NCBI RefSeq assembly: GCF_023283825.1
Contig: NZ_JAKILD010000001.1
Coordinates: 1 to 64,000, forward strand
Source of the DNA: Shewanella olleyana
Lineage (GTDB): Bacteria > Pseudomonadota > Gammaproteobacteria > Enterobacterales > Shewanellaceae
Direction of reading: 5' to 3'
Length of the DNA: 64,000 bases
Positions 9,438 through 19,229 of this stretch are shown here, in pieces. The notes under the pieces are model-generated. The model made no database searches, was not told the DNA's origin, and saw only the letters and a list, made by a program, of their open reading frames with translations. Each line of letters opens with the position of its first letter. The stretch's first letter is position 1. Made by a program: the position numbers and the translations under genes.

Positions 9438-10382
9438 TTGGATAAAATCTTTGTAGATGAAGCTGTCACCGAATTAAGAACCGTTGGCGATATGTTGCGT
9501 TGGGCTGTGAGCCGTTTTAACGATGCTAACATTTATTATGGGCACGGCACTGATAACGCTTGGGATGAAGCTATTTCTTTGGTTTTCCATGCTTTACATC
9601 TTCCTGAAGAAATCGGTCAGCAAGTAGTTAACTCTAATCTGACTAGCAGTGAAAAACACAAAATTGTTGAATTAATTATTCGCCGCGTACGTGAGCGTTT
9701 GCCGGTTCCTTATTTGACCAATAAAGCGCGATTTGCAGATTTAGAGTTTTATGTCGATGAACGTGTACTTGTGCCACGCTCACCTATTGCTGAAATGATC
9801 AATAATGGTTTCAGCCCGTGGTTGTATAACAAACCAGTCTCTCGTGTAATGGATTTATGTACAGGCAGTGGTTGTATTGCTATTGCATGTGCTTATGCCT
9901 TTGAAGATGCGGAAGTTGATGCTTTAGATATTAGCGAAGATGCTTTAGAAGTGGCGCAAATCAACATCGAGTCTTTGAATGTACTGGACCGTGTTTTCCC
10001 AATTCAATCAGATATTTTCTCAGCTATTGAGAAAGGACCACATTACGATTTGATCGTATCGAACCCGCCATACGTAGATGAAGAAGACATTGGCGATATG
10101 CCAGATGAATATCATCATGAACCAGCCATAGGTTTAGCATCTGGTCGCGACGGTTTAGATTTAACCAAGCGTATTCTTGCCAATGCTGCAGATTACCTGA
10201 CTCCAGACGGCTTGTTAGTCGTGGAAGTGGGCAACTCTATGGTGCACTTAAACGAGCAGTTCCCAGATGTTCCGTTCACTTGGGTAGAGTTTGAACATGG
10301 CGGTGACGGTGTGTTTGTACTTACTTATGATCAGCTAGTTGAAAATGAATCACTTTTCGCCATCTATAAAGATAGTGAATAA
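9438..10382 (+). CDS. prmB: Ribosomal protein L3 N5-glutamine methyltransferase PrmB
   Basis: PrmB uses S-adenosylmethionine to methylate a Gln in ribosomal protein L3. The 314-residue product has the SAM-binding motif [13 protein letters not shown] near residue 140 and the substrate-glutamine motif NPPY near 208-211, as in HemK-family enzymes. The start is TTG at 9438: CAGGAG sits seven bases before it and the reading frame continues MDKIFVDE, whereas the nearby ATG at 9433 is out of frame. It heads a run of plus-strand genes (prmB, aroC, MFS and others) and diverges from smrB. Confidence 0.95.
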   Translation: MDKIFVDEAVTELRTVGDMLRWAVSRFNDANIYYGHGTDNAWDEAISLVFHALHLPEEIGQQVVNSNLTSSEKHKIVELIIRRVRERLPVPYLTNKARFADLEFYVDERVLVPRSPIAEMINNGFSPWLYNKPVSRVMDLCTGSGCIAIACAYAFEDAEVDALDISEDALEVAQINIESLNVLDRVFPIQSDIFSAIEKGPHYDLIVSNPPYVDEEDIGDMPDEYHHEPAIGLASGRDGLDLTKRILANAADYLTPDGLLVVEVGNSMVHLNEQFPDVPFTWVEFEHGGDGVFVLTYDQLVENESLFAIYKDSE

Positions 10383-10423
10383 TAACGATTAGAAAATATA
10401 TCACCTTGAGGTAATGAGATAGC

Positions 10424-11518
10424 ATGTCGGGAAATAGCATAGGTCAGAATTTTGTCGTAACGACTTTCGGTGAAAGTCACGGTGTTGCATTAGGTTGTAT
10501 TATTGATGGTTGCCCACCAGGTCTTGAGCTGACGGTTGAAGACATGCAACACGATTTAGACCGCCGCCGTCCAGGCACTTCTCGTTACACTACTGCGCGT
10601 CGTGAGCCTGATGAGGTGCGTATTTTATCGGGTGTTTTCGAAGATAAAACAACCGGTACATCCATTGGTTTATTAATTGAAAACACCGATCAACGCAGTC
10701 AAGATTATTCAAACATCAAAGACTTATTCCGCCCAGGTCATGCAGATTACACCTATCAGCAAAAATATGGTCTACGTGATTACCGTGGTGGTGGCCGCTC
10801 TTCAGCCCGTGAAACCGCGATGCGCGTAGCAGCTGGCGCGGTTGCTAAAAAATACCTAAAACAAGTTCATGGGATCGACATAAACGGTTACATGTCTCAA
10901 CTTGGCCCTATCTGCGCCGAATCAGTTGACTTAAATGAAGTAGAGCAAAATGCTTTCTTCTTTCCTGATGCCTCTAAATTAGAGCAACTTGATGAGTACA
11001 TGCGTGATTTAAAAAAATCAGGCGACTCTGTCGGGGCTAAAATTACTGTTGCTGCAACAGGGGTTCCTGTTGGCTTAGGTGAACCGGTATTTGACCGACT
11101 TGATGCAGATATTGCTCATGCCTTAATGGGTATCAATGCCGTTAAAGGTGTTGAAATCGGCGATGGATTTGGCGTTGTAACGCAAAAAGGCTCAGAAGGG
11201 CGCGATTTAATGTCTCCAGCTGGCTTTGAGTCAAATCATGCTGGCGGCGTTTTAGGTGGTATTTCTTCTGGTCAACCTATTGTTGCTCATATTGCGCTTA
11301 AACCGACATCAAGTATTTCAGTGCCAGGACAAAGCATGACGGCACAAGGCACGACTGCTGATGTGGTGACTAAAGGTCGTCATGACCCTTGTGTCGGCAT
11401 TCGAGCAGTACCTATTGCTGAAGCGATGTTAGCGATTGTTCTTATGGATCACTTGCTTCGTCATCGCGCTCAAAATCAGGATGTGGTTTCCCAAACCCCT
11501 GTTATCGGTATGAAATAA
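10424..11518 (+). CDS. aroC: Chorismate synthase
   Basis: AroC converts 5-enolpyruvylshikimate-3-phosphate to chorismate, the branch point for aromatic amino acids; it needs reduced flavin. The 364-residue product has the family signatures [14 protein letters not shown] at the N-terminus, the RPGHADYTY region and [33 protein letters not shown] provides a good ribosome site before ATG10424. It lies 41 bases after prmB, an arrangement kept from E. coli, and feeds the trp operon found later in the window. Confidence 0.97.
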   Translation: MSGNSIGQNFVVTTFGESHGVALGCIIDGCPPGLELTVEDMQHDLDRRRPGTSRYTTARREPDEVRILSGVFEDKTTGTSIGLLIENTDQRSQDYSNIKDLFRPGHADYTYQQKYGLRDYRGGGRSSARETAMRVAAGAVAKKYLKQVHGIDINGYMSQLGPICAESVDLNEVEQNAFFFPDASKLEQLDEYMRDLKKSGDSVGAKITVAATGVPVGLGEPVFDRLDADIAHALMGINAVKGVEIGDGFGVVTQKGSEGRDLMSPAGFESNHAGGVLGGISSGQPIVAHIALKPTSSISVPGQSMTAQGTTADVVTKGRHDPCVGIRAVPIAEAMLAIVLMDHLLRHRAQNQDVVSQTPVIGMK

Positions 11519-12691
11519 ATGCCTAATGCGTCATCTGCTGAGCCCAACGTTCGTTGGCTCAGCGCTTGTTACTTTTTCTTTTTTTCAATTCTTGGCTTAA
11601 TGGTTCCATATCTCGGTGTCTTTTTTGATAACCGAGGCTTTAATGCACAAGAAATTGGTTTTCTCATGGCAATTCTCATGGGAACCCGCATTATCGCTCC
11701 CAATGTTTGGGCCATGGTCGCTGACAGAACAGGCATGCGTTCTGAGCTGGTTAAATTTGGCTCAGCTGCTGCAGCGATAACCTATATCAGCTTTTTCTTT
11801 GATGGCAACTTAACCTACCTTGCGTTAAGTCTGATGGTTTATACCTTTTTCTGGAATGCGATTCTTGCTCAGCTCGAAGTGATTACATTAGAAAGTTTAG
11901 GTGATGAGTCACATCGTTACGGTGCTATAAGAAGTTGGGGCAGTGTTGGTTATATCTGTTTAGTGATTGCAGCGGGTTTTGCTATTAGCGAGTACGGCGC
12001 TGAAATTGTTCCCTCTATTGGCATGGTGCTGTTTATTGGCATGTTCTTATGCGCATTAGCTTTACCTAATAATAGAGCCTCACTCGGTGATGCTAGTACT
12101 AGACCACCTTTAACCTTAACATCGCCTATTATTTGGTTTTTAATCTCAGCGATATTATTGCAAATGAGTGTTGGCCCTTTTTATGGCTTCTTCGTTTTAT
12201 ACCTAAAGCAAGCTGGCTATTCGGAAGGGGTCGCAGGTTTATTTGTGGCTTTTGGTGTGGTTGTTGAAATTTTAATGTTTATGCTAGCGCCAAAACTATT
12301 AGGTCGCTTTGGCGTAAAATTGTTACTGATAGTCAGCATTGCGTTCACAGTATTAAGGTGGGTGTTATTAGCTTATGGGGTCGATAATATCTTCCTATTA
12401 TCTGTCAGTCAGGCGTTGCATGCATTCACGTTCGGACTCACACATGCTGCATCGATTCAGTTTATTCATCGTAACTTTGATATTGCCCATCGCAGCAAAG
12501 GCCAAGCATTATATGCCAGCTTAAGCTTTGGTTTGGGTGGCGCAATTGGTATATGGATAAGCGGAAACATCTGGGGGGATGGTTCAGGCTCTAGTCAGAC
12601 TTGGTTATTTGCCTCCTTTTGTGCCTTATTATCATTATTAGCTGCAGTGGTGATAAAAGAGCCAAAAGCTCTTAGTAAGCGTGCTGGCTAA
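11519..12691 (+). CDS. MFS transporter, HcaT-like (MFS_1-like family)
   Basis: This 390-residue protein has about twelve hydrophobic segments and the N-terminal pattern of the HcaT/3-phenylpropionate branch of the major facilitator superfamily (YFFFFSILGLMVPYLGVFF, then GTRIIAPNVWAMVADRTG as the cytoplasmic loop). The ATG directly abuts the aroC TAA, so translation is probably coupled. The substrate is not known from sequence; neighbourhood with aroC does not prove an aromatic substrate. Confidence 0.8.
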   Translation: MPNASSAEPNVRWLSACYFFFFSILGLMVPYLGVFFDNRGFNAQEIGFLMAILMGTRIIAPNVWAMVADRTGMRSELVKFGSAAAAITYISFFFDGNLTYLALSLMVYTFFWNAILAQLEVITLESLGDESHRYGAIRSWGSVGYICLVIAAGFAISEYGAEIVPSIGMVLFIGMFLCALALPNNRASLGDASTRPPLTLTSPIIWFLISAILLQMSVGPFYGFFVLYLKQAGYSEGVAGLFVAFGVVVEILMFMLAPKLLGRFGVKLLLIVSIAFTVLRWVLLAYGVDNIFLLSVSQALHAFTFGLTHAASIQFIHRNFDIAHRSKGQALYASLSFGLGGAIGIWISGNIWGDGSGSSQTWLFASFCALLSLLAAVVIKEPKALSKRAG

Positions 12692-12743
12692 TTTTTAGAT
12701 TGAGATTTGAATATCAAAGTAGACAAATAGAGGATTGATAGCA

Positions 12744-13946
12744 GTGAAGCGTTTTCGATTAGGTTTGATCATTAATCCACTAGCTGGACTAGGCGGCAGT
12801 GTAGGACTCAAAGGCTCTGACAATGTGGCTCAAATGGCCATAGAAAAAGGCGCAGAGCCAAAAGCGGGCTTAAGAATGCAGCAAGCGTTAGCTGTAATTG
12901 AGCCGTTTAAAGATCAAATAGATATCATTACTGCATCTGGTGATATGGGGCAAAACCTCGCCACTGAAATGGGATTCAGCGTTACCTGTGTTCACTCTTA
13001 TCAAGCGAACGACGCGACTCAGCATTCTACTGGCTCTACTGATTCCACTCATTCCAAGATTACAGAGCAATCATCCACAGCTCATGATACACAGCAGACT
13101 GTGAAAGCACTCATGAATGAATCTTTAGATTTATTATTATTTGCAGGCGGAGATGGTACTGCCCGTGATATTTACGCAGTGGTCGATGACTCATTACCTG
13201 CACAGTTGCCAGTGCTGGGTGTGCCAGCTGGAGTCAAAATTCATTCGGGAGTTTATGCAATAACTCCTCATGCTGCCGGCGTTGTGGTTAGTATGTTGCT
13301 CAAACGAGAGTTAGTGAGCTTAATGACAGCAGATGTCATGGACATTGACGAGCAAGCGTTCAGGCAAGGCACAGTCAGAGCAAAACGCTTTGGTGAAATG
13401 TTAGTGCCAGCTGAGCCGCGTTATATTCAAGCAGTTAAAATGGGCGGTAAAGAGGTTGATGAATTAGTGTTGACCGACATAGCTGCGGATGTCATCAATC
13501 AAATGGAAGATGAGTTATATATTATCGGCAGTGGTTCAACGGTTGCTGCTGTGATGGAAGAATTACACCTTGATAATACCTTACTCGGTGTCGATGTGAT
13601 TAAAGACCAAGAGGTCATTGCAGCAGATGTGACAGCAAATCAATTGCTCACATTGACTGCAGATAAGCCAACAAAATTAGTGATTACCTTAATAGGCGGG
13701 CAGGGACATATTCTTGGTCGTGGAAATCAGCAGCTATCGCCAGAGCTGATTAAAAGAGTCGGAAAAGATAATATTATTATCCTAGCGACAAAAACAAAGC
13801 TAAAAGCACTTGAAGGCAGGCCATTAATTGTGGATAGTGGCGACCCTGAATTAGATAGTGCGCTTACTGGTTATTATAAAATTACCACTGGATACCACGA
13901 TTACGTGATGTACCAAGTTGCCAACCCAGATTTATCGGAGAGTTAA
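12744..13946 (+). CDS. ATP-NAD kinase-like protein
   Basis: The product (about 400 residues) resembles the COG3199 group of ATP-NAD/acetoin-catabolism-type kinases related to NAD and diacylglycerol kinases. It has INPLAGLGGSVGLKGSDN at the N-terminus, the nucleotide motif LFAGGDGTARDIY, and GVPAGVKIHSGVYA. I place the start at GTG12744 because GAGG lies ten bases before it; the frame can be extended to TTG12735, but that codon overlaps the ribosome site. A low-complexity insert rich in S, T and H (near residues 85-120) is unusual. The physiological substrate is not established for this family. Confidence 0.75.
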   Translation: MKRFRLGLIINPLAGLGGSVGLKGSDNVAQMAIEKGAEPKAGLRMQQALAVIEPFKDQIDIITASGDMGQNLATEMGFSVTCVHSYQANDATQHSTGSTDSTHSKITEQSSTAHDTQQTVKALMNESLDLLLFAGGDGTARDIYAVVDDSLPAQLPVLGVPAGVKIHSGVYAITPHAAGVVVSMLLKRELVSLMTADVMDIDEQAFRQGTVRAKRFGEMLVPAEPRYIQAVKMGGKEVDELVLTDIAADVINQMEDELYIIGSGSTVAAVMEELHLDNTLLGVDVIKDQEVIAADVTANQLLTLTADKPTKLVITLIGGQGHILGRGNQQLSPELIKRVGKDNIIILATKTKLKALEGRPLIVDSGDPELDSALTGYYKITTGYHDYVMYQVANPDLSES

Positions 13947-13949
13947 ACC

Positions 13950-14225
13950 ATGTTAGAGAAGTATGATGCAGCGTTAGAAGGTTGGATTGAACATACTGTT
14001 GCCAATGGGGATGATGACGCGCTATTTGCTAGCGGTTACTTACAAGGCCATATTGCAGTGGTTTTTTCTCAGCTTGAGCAAGAACAACTTAGTGGTATTG
14101 ACGCTTTAGATGAAAAAATGGTTGATTGTTTGGCGCTGGCTAATGATGAATTAGAGTCTGCTGACTTTGCTTTAGTACAATCCGCTTGGCAACAGCTACG
14201 TAAAATTATCAGTGAGATTCAATAA
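13950..14225 (+). CDS. yfcL: YfcL family protein
   Basis: This 91-residue protein matches E. coli YfcL over its length, with the shared block DDALFASGYLQGHIA. It is small, acidic and mostly helical. Function is unknown. It begins three bases after the kinase-like gene and is part of the same run of plus-strand genes. Confidence 0.8.
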   Translation: MLEKYDAALEGWIEHTVANGDDDALFASGYLQGHIAVVFSQLEQEQLSGIDALDEKMVDCLALANDELESADFALVQSAWQQLRKIISEIQ

Positions 14226-14295
14226 GCAAAGTTAATCATTGAACTGCTGCCAGTGTTTAAATAAGTGTTCAAATAGCGTTAGAAAGAAATGTAAA

Positions 14296-14862
14296 ATGAC
14301 TGAATTAAGTAATAACTCTTCTCAGCAAGCAACAAGTAACAGTGCATCGATAGGGCTTGTTAACCCTAAAACGCCGGTGAATGTAGGCGGTATCATGCGC
14401 GCCGCAGGTTGCTATCAAGCACAATCTGTATTTTATACGGGCAATCGATACGAGTTAGCTGCACGTTCTGGTGAAGCACAATATGATGTTGATACTAAAA
14501 ATGCCGCTAAAACGATTCCGCTAACAAGGGTTGAATCACTGCTTGAGCAAGTACCTGAAGGCGCTAAAATTGTTTGTGTCGACTTAGTTGTGGGTGCTAC
14601 GCCCTTGCCGTTATTTGAACACCCAGCAGATGCGTTTTATATCTTTGGTCCTGAAGATGGCACCATTCCGCAGCAAATCATTGATGCTGCAGACGAGGTG
14701 GTTTATGTGCCAACGGTGGGATGTATGAATTTAGCCGCTTCAGTCAATGTTTTGTTATATGACCGTTTATCGAAAAGTACTCAAATAGCGGCTGATGATG
14801 AATTAATCCGTGAAAGTCGAGACAATAATAATCGCACCAAAGTCAAAACTTGGCTTAAGTAA
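14296..14862 (+). CDS. TrmH/SpoU-family RNA 2'-O-methyltransferase
   Basis: The 188-residue product has the SPOUT signatures NVGGIMRAAGCY (motif 1), FGPEDGTIP (motif 2) and PTVGCMNLAASVNVLLYDRL (motif 3), which form the knotted SAM site of TrmH-type enzymes that methylate ribose in tRNA or rRNA. I choose ATG14296; the frame is open upstream to TTG14239, but those residues (a Cys/Lys-rich stretch) are unlike the family. The exact RNA target is not known. It ends eight bases from the convergent gene on the minus strand. Confidence 0.85.
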   Translation: MTELSNNSSQQATSNSASIGLVNPKTPVNVGGIMRAAGCYQAQSVFYTGNRYELAARSGEAQYDVDTKNAAKTIPLTRVESLLEQVPEGAKIVCVDLVVGATPLPLFEHPADAFYIFGPEDGTIPQQIIDAADEVVYVPTVGCMNLAASVNVLLYDRLSKSTQIAADDELIRESRDNNNRTKVKTWLK

Positions 14863-14870
14863 ACGATTAC

Positions 14871-15326
14871 TCACTTCTCATATTTAGTTAAAAATTGGTC
14901 AAGTAATACTTGGCCATTTTTTTGTGCTAACTCAGCTTGTAAGCATTGATATATTGCCGTTTCGTGGTCAGCGATTAAATCAAATATTACTTGGTTTTCT
15001 GTGCAGTCATCTGCCCATTGACGATATTCGATTTCATAAGGTTCAACCCATTTCACTAATGTTTGTAGTAATTCATGCCATTCAAGTTTCATCCACTTTT
15101 GCGCATCACCATTGCCTTTCTGGGTCATTTGTTCTACAGGATAACTAAAGCGTTCAGATTGTTTTAACAGGTGCGATAATAAGTGTTCTCCTGTTAAGGT
15201 TTCTACTTGTACTAGCTTTTGCCACAATGAATGACGCTGCTTATCCTCCTCAATATTCATTAGCAGAGTAAAAAAGGCGATGCCGTACAACTCGCCTAAA
15301 TAAGCTTGGTGGATCCTTTGGTTCAT
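14871..15326 (-). CDS. Conserved helical protein of unknown function
   Basis: This 151-residue protein is almost entirely predicted helix, with regularly spaced E and H residues (for example LYGIAFFTLLMNIEED, ETLTGEHLLSHLL and IADHETAIYQCL). The spacing recalls ferritin-like four-helix bundles, but I cannot show a complete set of metal ligands. AGGA about seven bases before the ATG supports the start. It is the next minus-strand gene after mnmC, 95 bases away. Confidence 0.6.
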   Translation of the reverse strand: MNQRIHQAYLGELYGIAFFTLLMNIEEDKQRHSLWQKLVQVETLTGEHLLSHLLKQSERFSYPVEQMTQKGNGDAQKWMKLEWHELLQTLVKWVEPYEIEYRQWADDCTENQVIFDLIADHETAIYQCLQAELAQKNGQVLLDQFLTKYEK

Positions 15327-15421
15327 AACGCTTCCTATAGCAACTTCAGAATATTGAGGTTAAAGGAGTCTTTATCGTTTACTGACTAAACCCCTCAAAA
15401 CTCCTTAAAAAAACTGGAAAA

Positions 15422-17656
15422 TTAAACCATCAAGGATTTACCTTTGAGTAATTTCCTTAACCACATACGGTTAGGGTTTAGCATCGCGAACATGTCGTAA
15501 CTTATCGGTGATGTTTGCTCGCATAGTATTGAGGCCAGAGCTTCAGCAGCCAAAGGCCCTGAACTTAACCCTCTAGAACCTAGGCCGCCCAACACATATA
15601 AGCCCTGGTATGACGGGGCAGTTCTATGGCGCCAAAATTTTCTGCTCGCCACAGTCAGTTGGTGTTCGGCTAACGGCTCTGTATTGTACTGCTCAAAAAT
15701 AGCATCGATATTTGGCGCTAATCCCATCATAGGACAGTGATCTCGAGTTACCATACGAACGCCAACTCTAGCGTTTGCATCAGAGACATCAACATCATTG
15801 ACCCAATCTCTATCGGGAAAGCTATGATGCATTTTTTGCGCGTTCTCGAGTTGTTCATTTGGACAATACTCAAGACTATCTGGGGATTTGACATAACTTG
15901 CGCCGACACAGTGATGCTGTTGATTCTCAGGTGTCAGGTAACCGTGAGCGCAAATGACAGTATTCAAATCAGCCAACTTTCCTTTTGATGGGATATGACT
16001 TACTTGACCACGAAACCCAGTCACTTGCAGTGAGCTAGTTTGCGTAAATTCAGTTAATTGAGCACCGGATGCGACCACCACTGTTTGATGAGTAAATTGC
16101 TGCTTGGTTAATTCACCTTGCCCACTAGTGGTTAACTGCCAAAAAGAACTTGGCTGTTTTTTAGTGGGCTCCTCACCTTTGCTTAACTCAAGCTGAGTTA
16201 GTGCAGAAACTTGATGATTAAGCTTTACGATAACCTTGTTGCCTTTGCTTGTAGCAATTGTTTGGGCTTGTTTAATGGCGGCGTTGGCGAATTCATGGGG
16301 GCAGATCCAGCCAGCTAACGGATAGAAAAATGCGGCTTTATCAATCTGAATATTGGCTAATGTATTCGCTTCATCAGGTTTGACTGGGTAGGCGACTTCG
16401 CTGGGCCAATGTTGACCATGAATGATTTTATTTAATCTTGCGTCGCTGCGGTCATCAAAGCCAGTTTGCAAAACTCCACAAAACTGATGGCCAACATGGT
16501 GCCCCGCGTCGGTGAGCTCTTGTAAACGGCGACGACTATATAAAAATGCTTGCTGAAAATATTGGCTCATCAAGTTGTTATCTGGAGTCAGCAAAGGGTA
16601 AATTGCCCCTTGTTTATTACCTGAAGCGCCATCTGCTATGTGCTCATCTTTACAATAAATAGTGACACTTTTACCTTTCTCAGCAAGTGACAAGGCAAGG
16701 TGAGCAGCTGCAATACCGCCGCCAATAACTGCAACTGAGCTGGTGGGAGCATCATTGATATGAGTACTAGCACTAGCACTATCTCTCTCACTATGACTAG
16801 CATCGCCACTCATATCAGTTTTAATTTCAGTATTAGGTAAACAGTAGGCATATTCACTTAATAAAGATTGGCGCAGCGCATTACGTTCACACAAGGCAAT
16901 GTCATCGGGGGCCTGATTTAAATCAATGAAGCTTGTGCTTAAATCGCCTTTAACTCCTTTAGCGCCTTGAGCTGATGTAAGTTTAAAACCAGTAAGCCTG
17001 GCAAAATTCGATAGCTTGGTGGGGTGTTCAAGTTCACTAAAAGCATAAATCGCAGCATTATCTTGGCTAATTCTGCCCATCTGCCAACAGAGTTTTTCTG
17101 TTAGGTGTTGATCTAAATACTCAGGATTTGTCGTATGAGGTAAGCAATGCCAAAAGTTGATTAGAGATTGCTGGCTAAAAGGGATACCTTGAACAGTTTT
17201 GAGCATATCACCAAAGTGAAGATCAATAATAAATTGACCTTGGCTGAAACTAAGTCGTTGGCAGCCTGCAATATTGGCAATACAAGATGCTTTTAATTGC
17301 TGAGCAAAAGTATACCAAGGATGCTTTGGGGCATTTATTTCACTATTAGCATTTTCAATTAATTGGAATAGTTCTTCAGCATTTAGACTATGGGCATCAA
17401 ATACACTTAAATGAATCGATTGATTAAATCGTTGAGATAATTGCCACAGCAGCATGATTTCCATGCCAATCCCAAGACCGATTTGACCAATGCATAAGGT
17501 TTTGTGAGAGTTTGGCGTATCTAACAAGACAGTTTCATAATAATGCCTTATGCTTGCTGCATAATCAGGGGTTTGACAGTAACTACTTGGAAAATTAGTC
17601 GATATTGTTGCACAATCTCGGGTAACTATAGGGAAGTCAGTGGTTAATTTGGTCAA
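15422..17656 (-). CDS. mnmC: MnmC: tRNA 5-methylaminomethyl-2-thiouridine biosynthesis protein
   Basis: MnmC completes the wobble-uridine modification mnm5s2U34: its C-terminal FAD oxidase removes the carboxymethyl group and its N-terminal methyltransferase then adds a methyl. The 744-residue product has a clear oxidase half (FAD motif VIGGGIAAAHLALSLAEKG near 308; GASGNKQGAIYPLL; C-terminal GGLGSRGLSSGPLAAE). The methyltransferase half is highly diverged: IGQIGLGIGMEIMLLWQ stands where most MnmCs have ETGFGTGLNFL, and the usual FLDGFAP motif reads FWHCLPH. This diverged form is familiar from Shewanella. The start is TTG17656, since an in-frame TGA lies two codons upstream. Confidence 0.9.
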   Translation of the reverse strand: MTKLTTDFPIVTRDCATISTNFPSSYCQTPDYAASIRHYYETVLLDTPNSHKTLCIGQIGLGIGMEIMLLWQLSQRFNQSIHLSVFDAHSLNAEELFQLIENANSEINAPKHPWYTFAQQLKASCIANIAGCQRLSFSQGQFIIDLHFGDMLKTVQGIPFSQQSLINFWHCLPHTTNPEYLDQHLTEKLCWQMGRISQDNAAIYAFSELEHPTKLSNFARLTGFKLTSAQGAKGVKGDLSTSFIDLNQAPDDIALCERNALRQSLLSEYAYCLPNTEIKTDMSGDASHSERDSASASTHINDAPTSSVAVIGGGIAAAHLALSLAEKGKSVTIYCKDEHIADGASGNKQGAIYPLLTPDNNLMSQYFQQAFLYSRRRLQELTDAGHHVGHQFCGVLQTGFDDRSDARLNKIIHGQHWPSEVAYPVKPDEANTLANIQIDKAAFFYPLAGWICPHEFANAAIKQAQTIATSKGNKVIVKLNHQVSALTQLELSKGEEPTKKQPSSFWQLTTSGQGELTKQQFTHQTVVVASGAQLTEFTQTSSLQVTGFRGQVSHIPSKGKLADLNTVICAHGYLTPENQQHHCVGASYVKSPDSLEYCPNEQLENAQKMHHSFPDRDWVNDVDVSDANARVGVRMVTRDHCPMMGLAPNIDAIFEQYNTEPLAEHQLTVASRKFWRHRTAPSYQGLYVLGGLGSRGLSSGPLAAEALASILCEQTSPISYDMFAMLNPNRMWLRKLLKGKSLMV

Positions 17657-17792
17657 AGCTCATACTCAAAATTGGTTCTATTGAGATTATTTTACCTATG
17701 TTTGTTGAAAGCTGACCACTTTATTCGTCTAAAGCGGATATCATTGCGGCAGCAAAATTAGGTACTGACACGTACAAAATGGATAGCAAAAA

Positions 17793-19004
17793 ATGAAAAG
17801 AGTCGTAATAACAGGTTTAGGTGTTGTTTCAAGCATCGGTAATAACAAGCAAGAAGTGACAGATTCACTCAAAGCTGGACGTAGTGGTATTACCCATTCT
17901 GACCAATTCGAAGAAATGAAATTACGCAGCCATGTGTGGGGCGAGATTAAATTAAATCCAGCAGATCACATTGATCGTAAAGCGCTACGTTTTATGGGCG
18001 ATGCTGCCGCTTATGCATACATTGCTATGCAAGAAGCTATCAGCGATGCAAACTTAACTGAAGAGCAATATTCTCACCATCGTGTGGGTTTAGTTGTAGG
18101 CACAGGTGGTGCATCTTCTAAAAACCAAGTTGAAGCAGCTGATAAGCTACGTGAAAAAGGCGTTAAACGTGTAGGTCCATACATTGTACCTCGCATCATG
18201 GCCAGCACGGCAAGTGCATGTTTAGCTACGCCATTCAAAATTAAAGGTATGAACTATTCAATTAGTTCAGCTTGTGCAACCTCTGCTCACTGTATTGGCC
18301 ATGCGGCTGAACTTATCCAAATGGGTAAGCAAGATATGGTATTTGCTGGTGGTGCTGAAGAATTAGATTGGACCCTCACCATGGGCTTTGATGCAATGGG
18401 CGCACTATCAACTAAGTACAATGAAACACCTGAAAAGGCTTCTCGTACTTATGATGCTGATCGTGATGGCTTTGTTATCTCTGGCGGCGGCGGAATCGTT
18501 GTAGTTGAAGAGTTAGAGCATGCATTAGCGCGTGGTGCAAAGATTTACGCCGAAATTATCGGTTACGGTGCATCTTCTGACGGTTACGATATGGTTGCTC
18601 CATCAGGAGAAGGTGCTGTGCGTTGTATGCAAATGGCGCTGGCTGACGTTGATACACCAATTGATTATGTTAACACTCACGGTACATCAACACCTGTGGG
18701 TGATGTTCGTGAACTGGAAGCGTTACATGAAGTATTCCAAGACAATATCCCGCCAGTGGCTTCTACTAAGTCAATGACAGGTCATGCTTTGGGCGCTGCC
18801 GGTGTTCATGAAGCGATTTACAGCATGATCATGATGGAAAGCAGCTTTATTGCGCCAAGTATCAATATCGATACGCCGGATGAAAAAGCGGCTGGTATTC
18901 CTCTAGTGACTGAATACCGTGATGCTGAATTGACCACAGTAATGAGTAACAGCTTTGGATTTGGTGGCACTAACGCAACGTTAGTGATGCGCAAATTTAA
19001 ATAG
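17793..19004 (+). CDS. fabB: 3-oxoacyl-ACP synthase I (FabB)
   Basis: FabB elongates acyl-ACP with malonyl-ACP and is the condensing enzyme needed for unsaturated fatty acids. The 403-residue product has the thiolase-fold catalytic triad: Cys161 in SSACATSAH, His296 in [11 protein letters not shown] and His331 in [11 protein letters not shown]. The length and the N-terminus [16 protein letters not shown] are those of FabB rather than FabF. It stands alone with its own terminator and diverges from mnmC, as in E. coli. Confidence 0.96.
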   Translation: MKRVVITGLGVVSSIGNNKQEVTDSLKAGRSGITHSDQFEEMKLRSHVWGEIKLNPADHIDRKALRFMGDAAAYAYIAMQEAISDANLTEEQYSHHRVGLVVGTGGASSKNQVEAADKLREKGVKRVGPYIVPRIMASTASACLATPFKIKGMNYSISSACATSAHCIGHAAELIQMGKQDMVFAGGAEELDWTLTMGFDAMGALSTKYNETPEKASRTYDADRDGFVISGGGGIVVVEELEHALARGAKIYAEIIGYGASSDGYDMVAPSGEGAVRCMQMALADVDTPIDYVNTHGTSTPVGDVRELEALHEVFQDNIPPVASTKSMTGHALGAAGVHEAIYSMIMMESSFIAPSINIDTPDEKAAGIPLVTEYRDAELTTVMSNSFGFGGTNATLVMRKFK

Positions 19005-19055
19005 TCATCATTTTTGAATGACAGCTTTTCTTAAAGCTAAAAGCTCAACTTGATT

Positions 19056-19088
19056 AAAGCCTTTAACGGAAACGTTGAAGGCTTTTTT
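19056..19088 (+). terminator. Rho-independent terminator after fabB
   Basis: AAAGCCTT-T-AACG, loop GAAA, CGTT-G-AAGGCTTTTTT: a 13-bp stem with one T-G pair followed by six Ts, 52 bases after the fabB stop. Confidence 0.9.
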
Positions 19089-19229
19089 GTTATTAAATGC
19101 ACTGAATCGCAACTCAACAAACTGTCAGGTAAAAAAAGAATTCATTATTTCGTTTTTGTAGGTAACGACTGTTTCTCATTACTTGATAGAATAAGCTAAT
19201 TGTGTCGTTTTATGATGGTAACCCCAAGT

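Noticed and set aside
17740..17792. FabR-type operator before fabB (GTACTGACACGTAC)
   Set aside because: It matches only part of the E. coli-type site and I cannot exclude chance.
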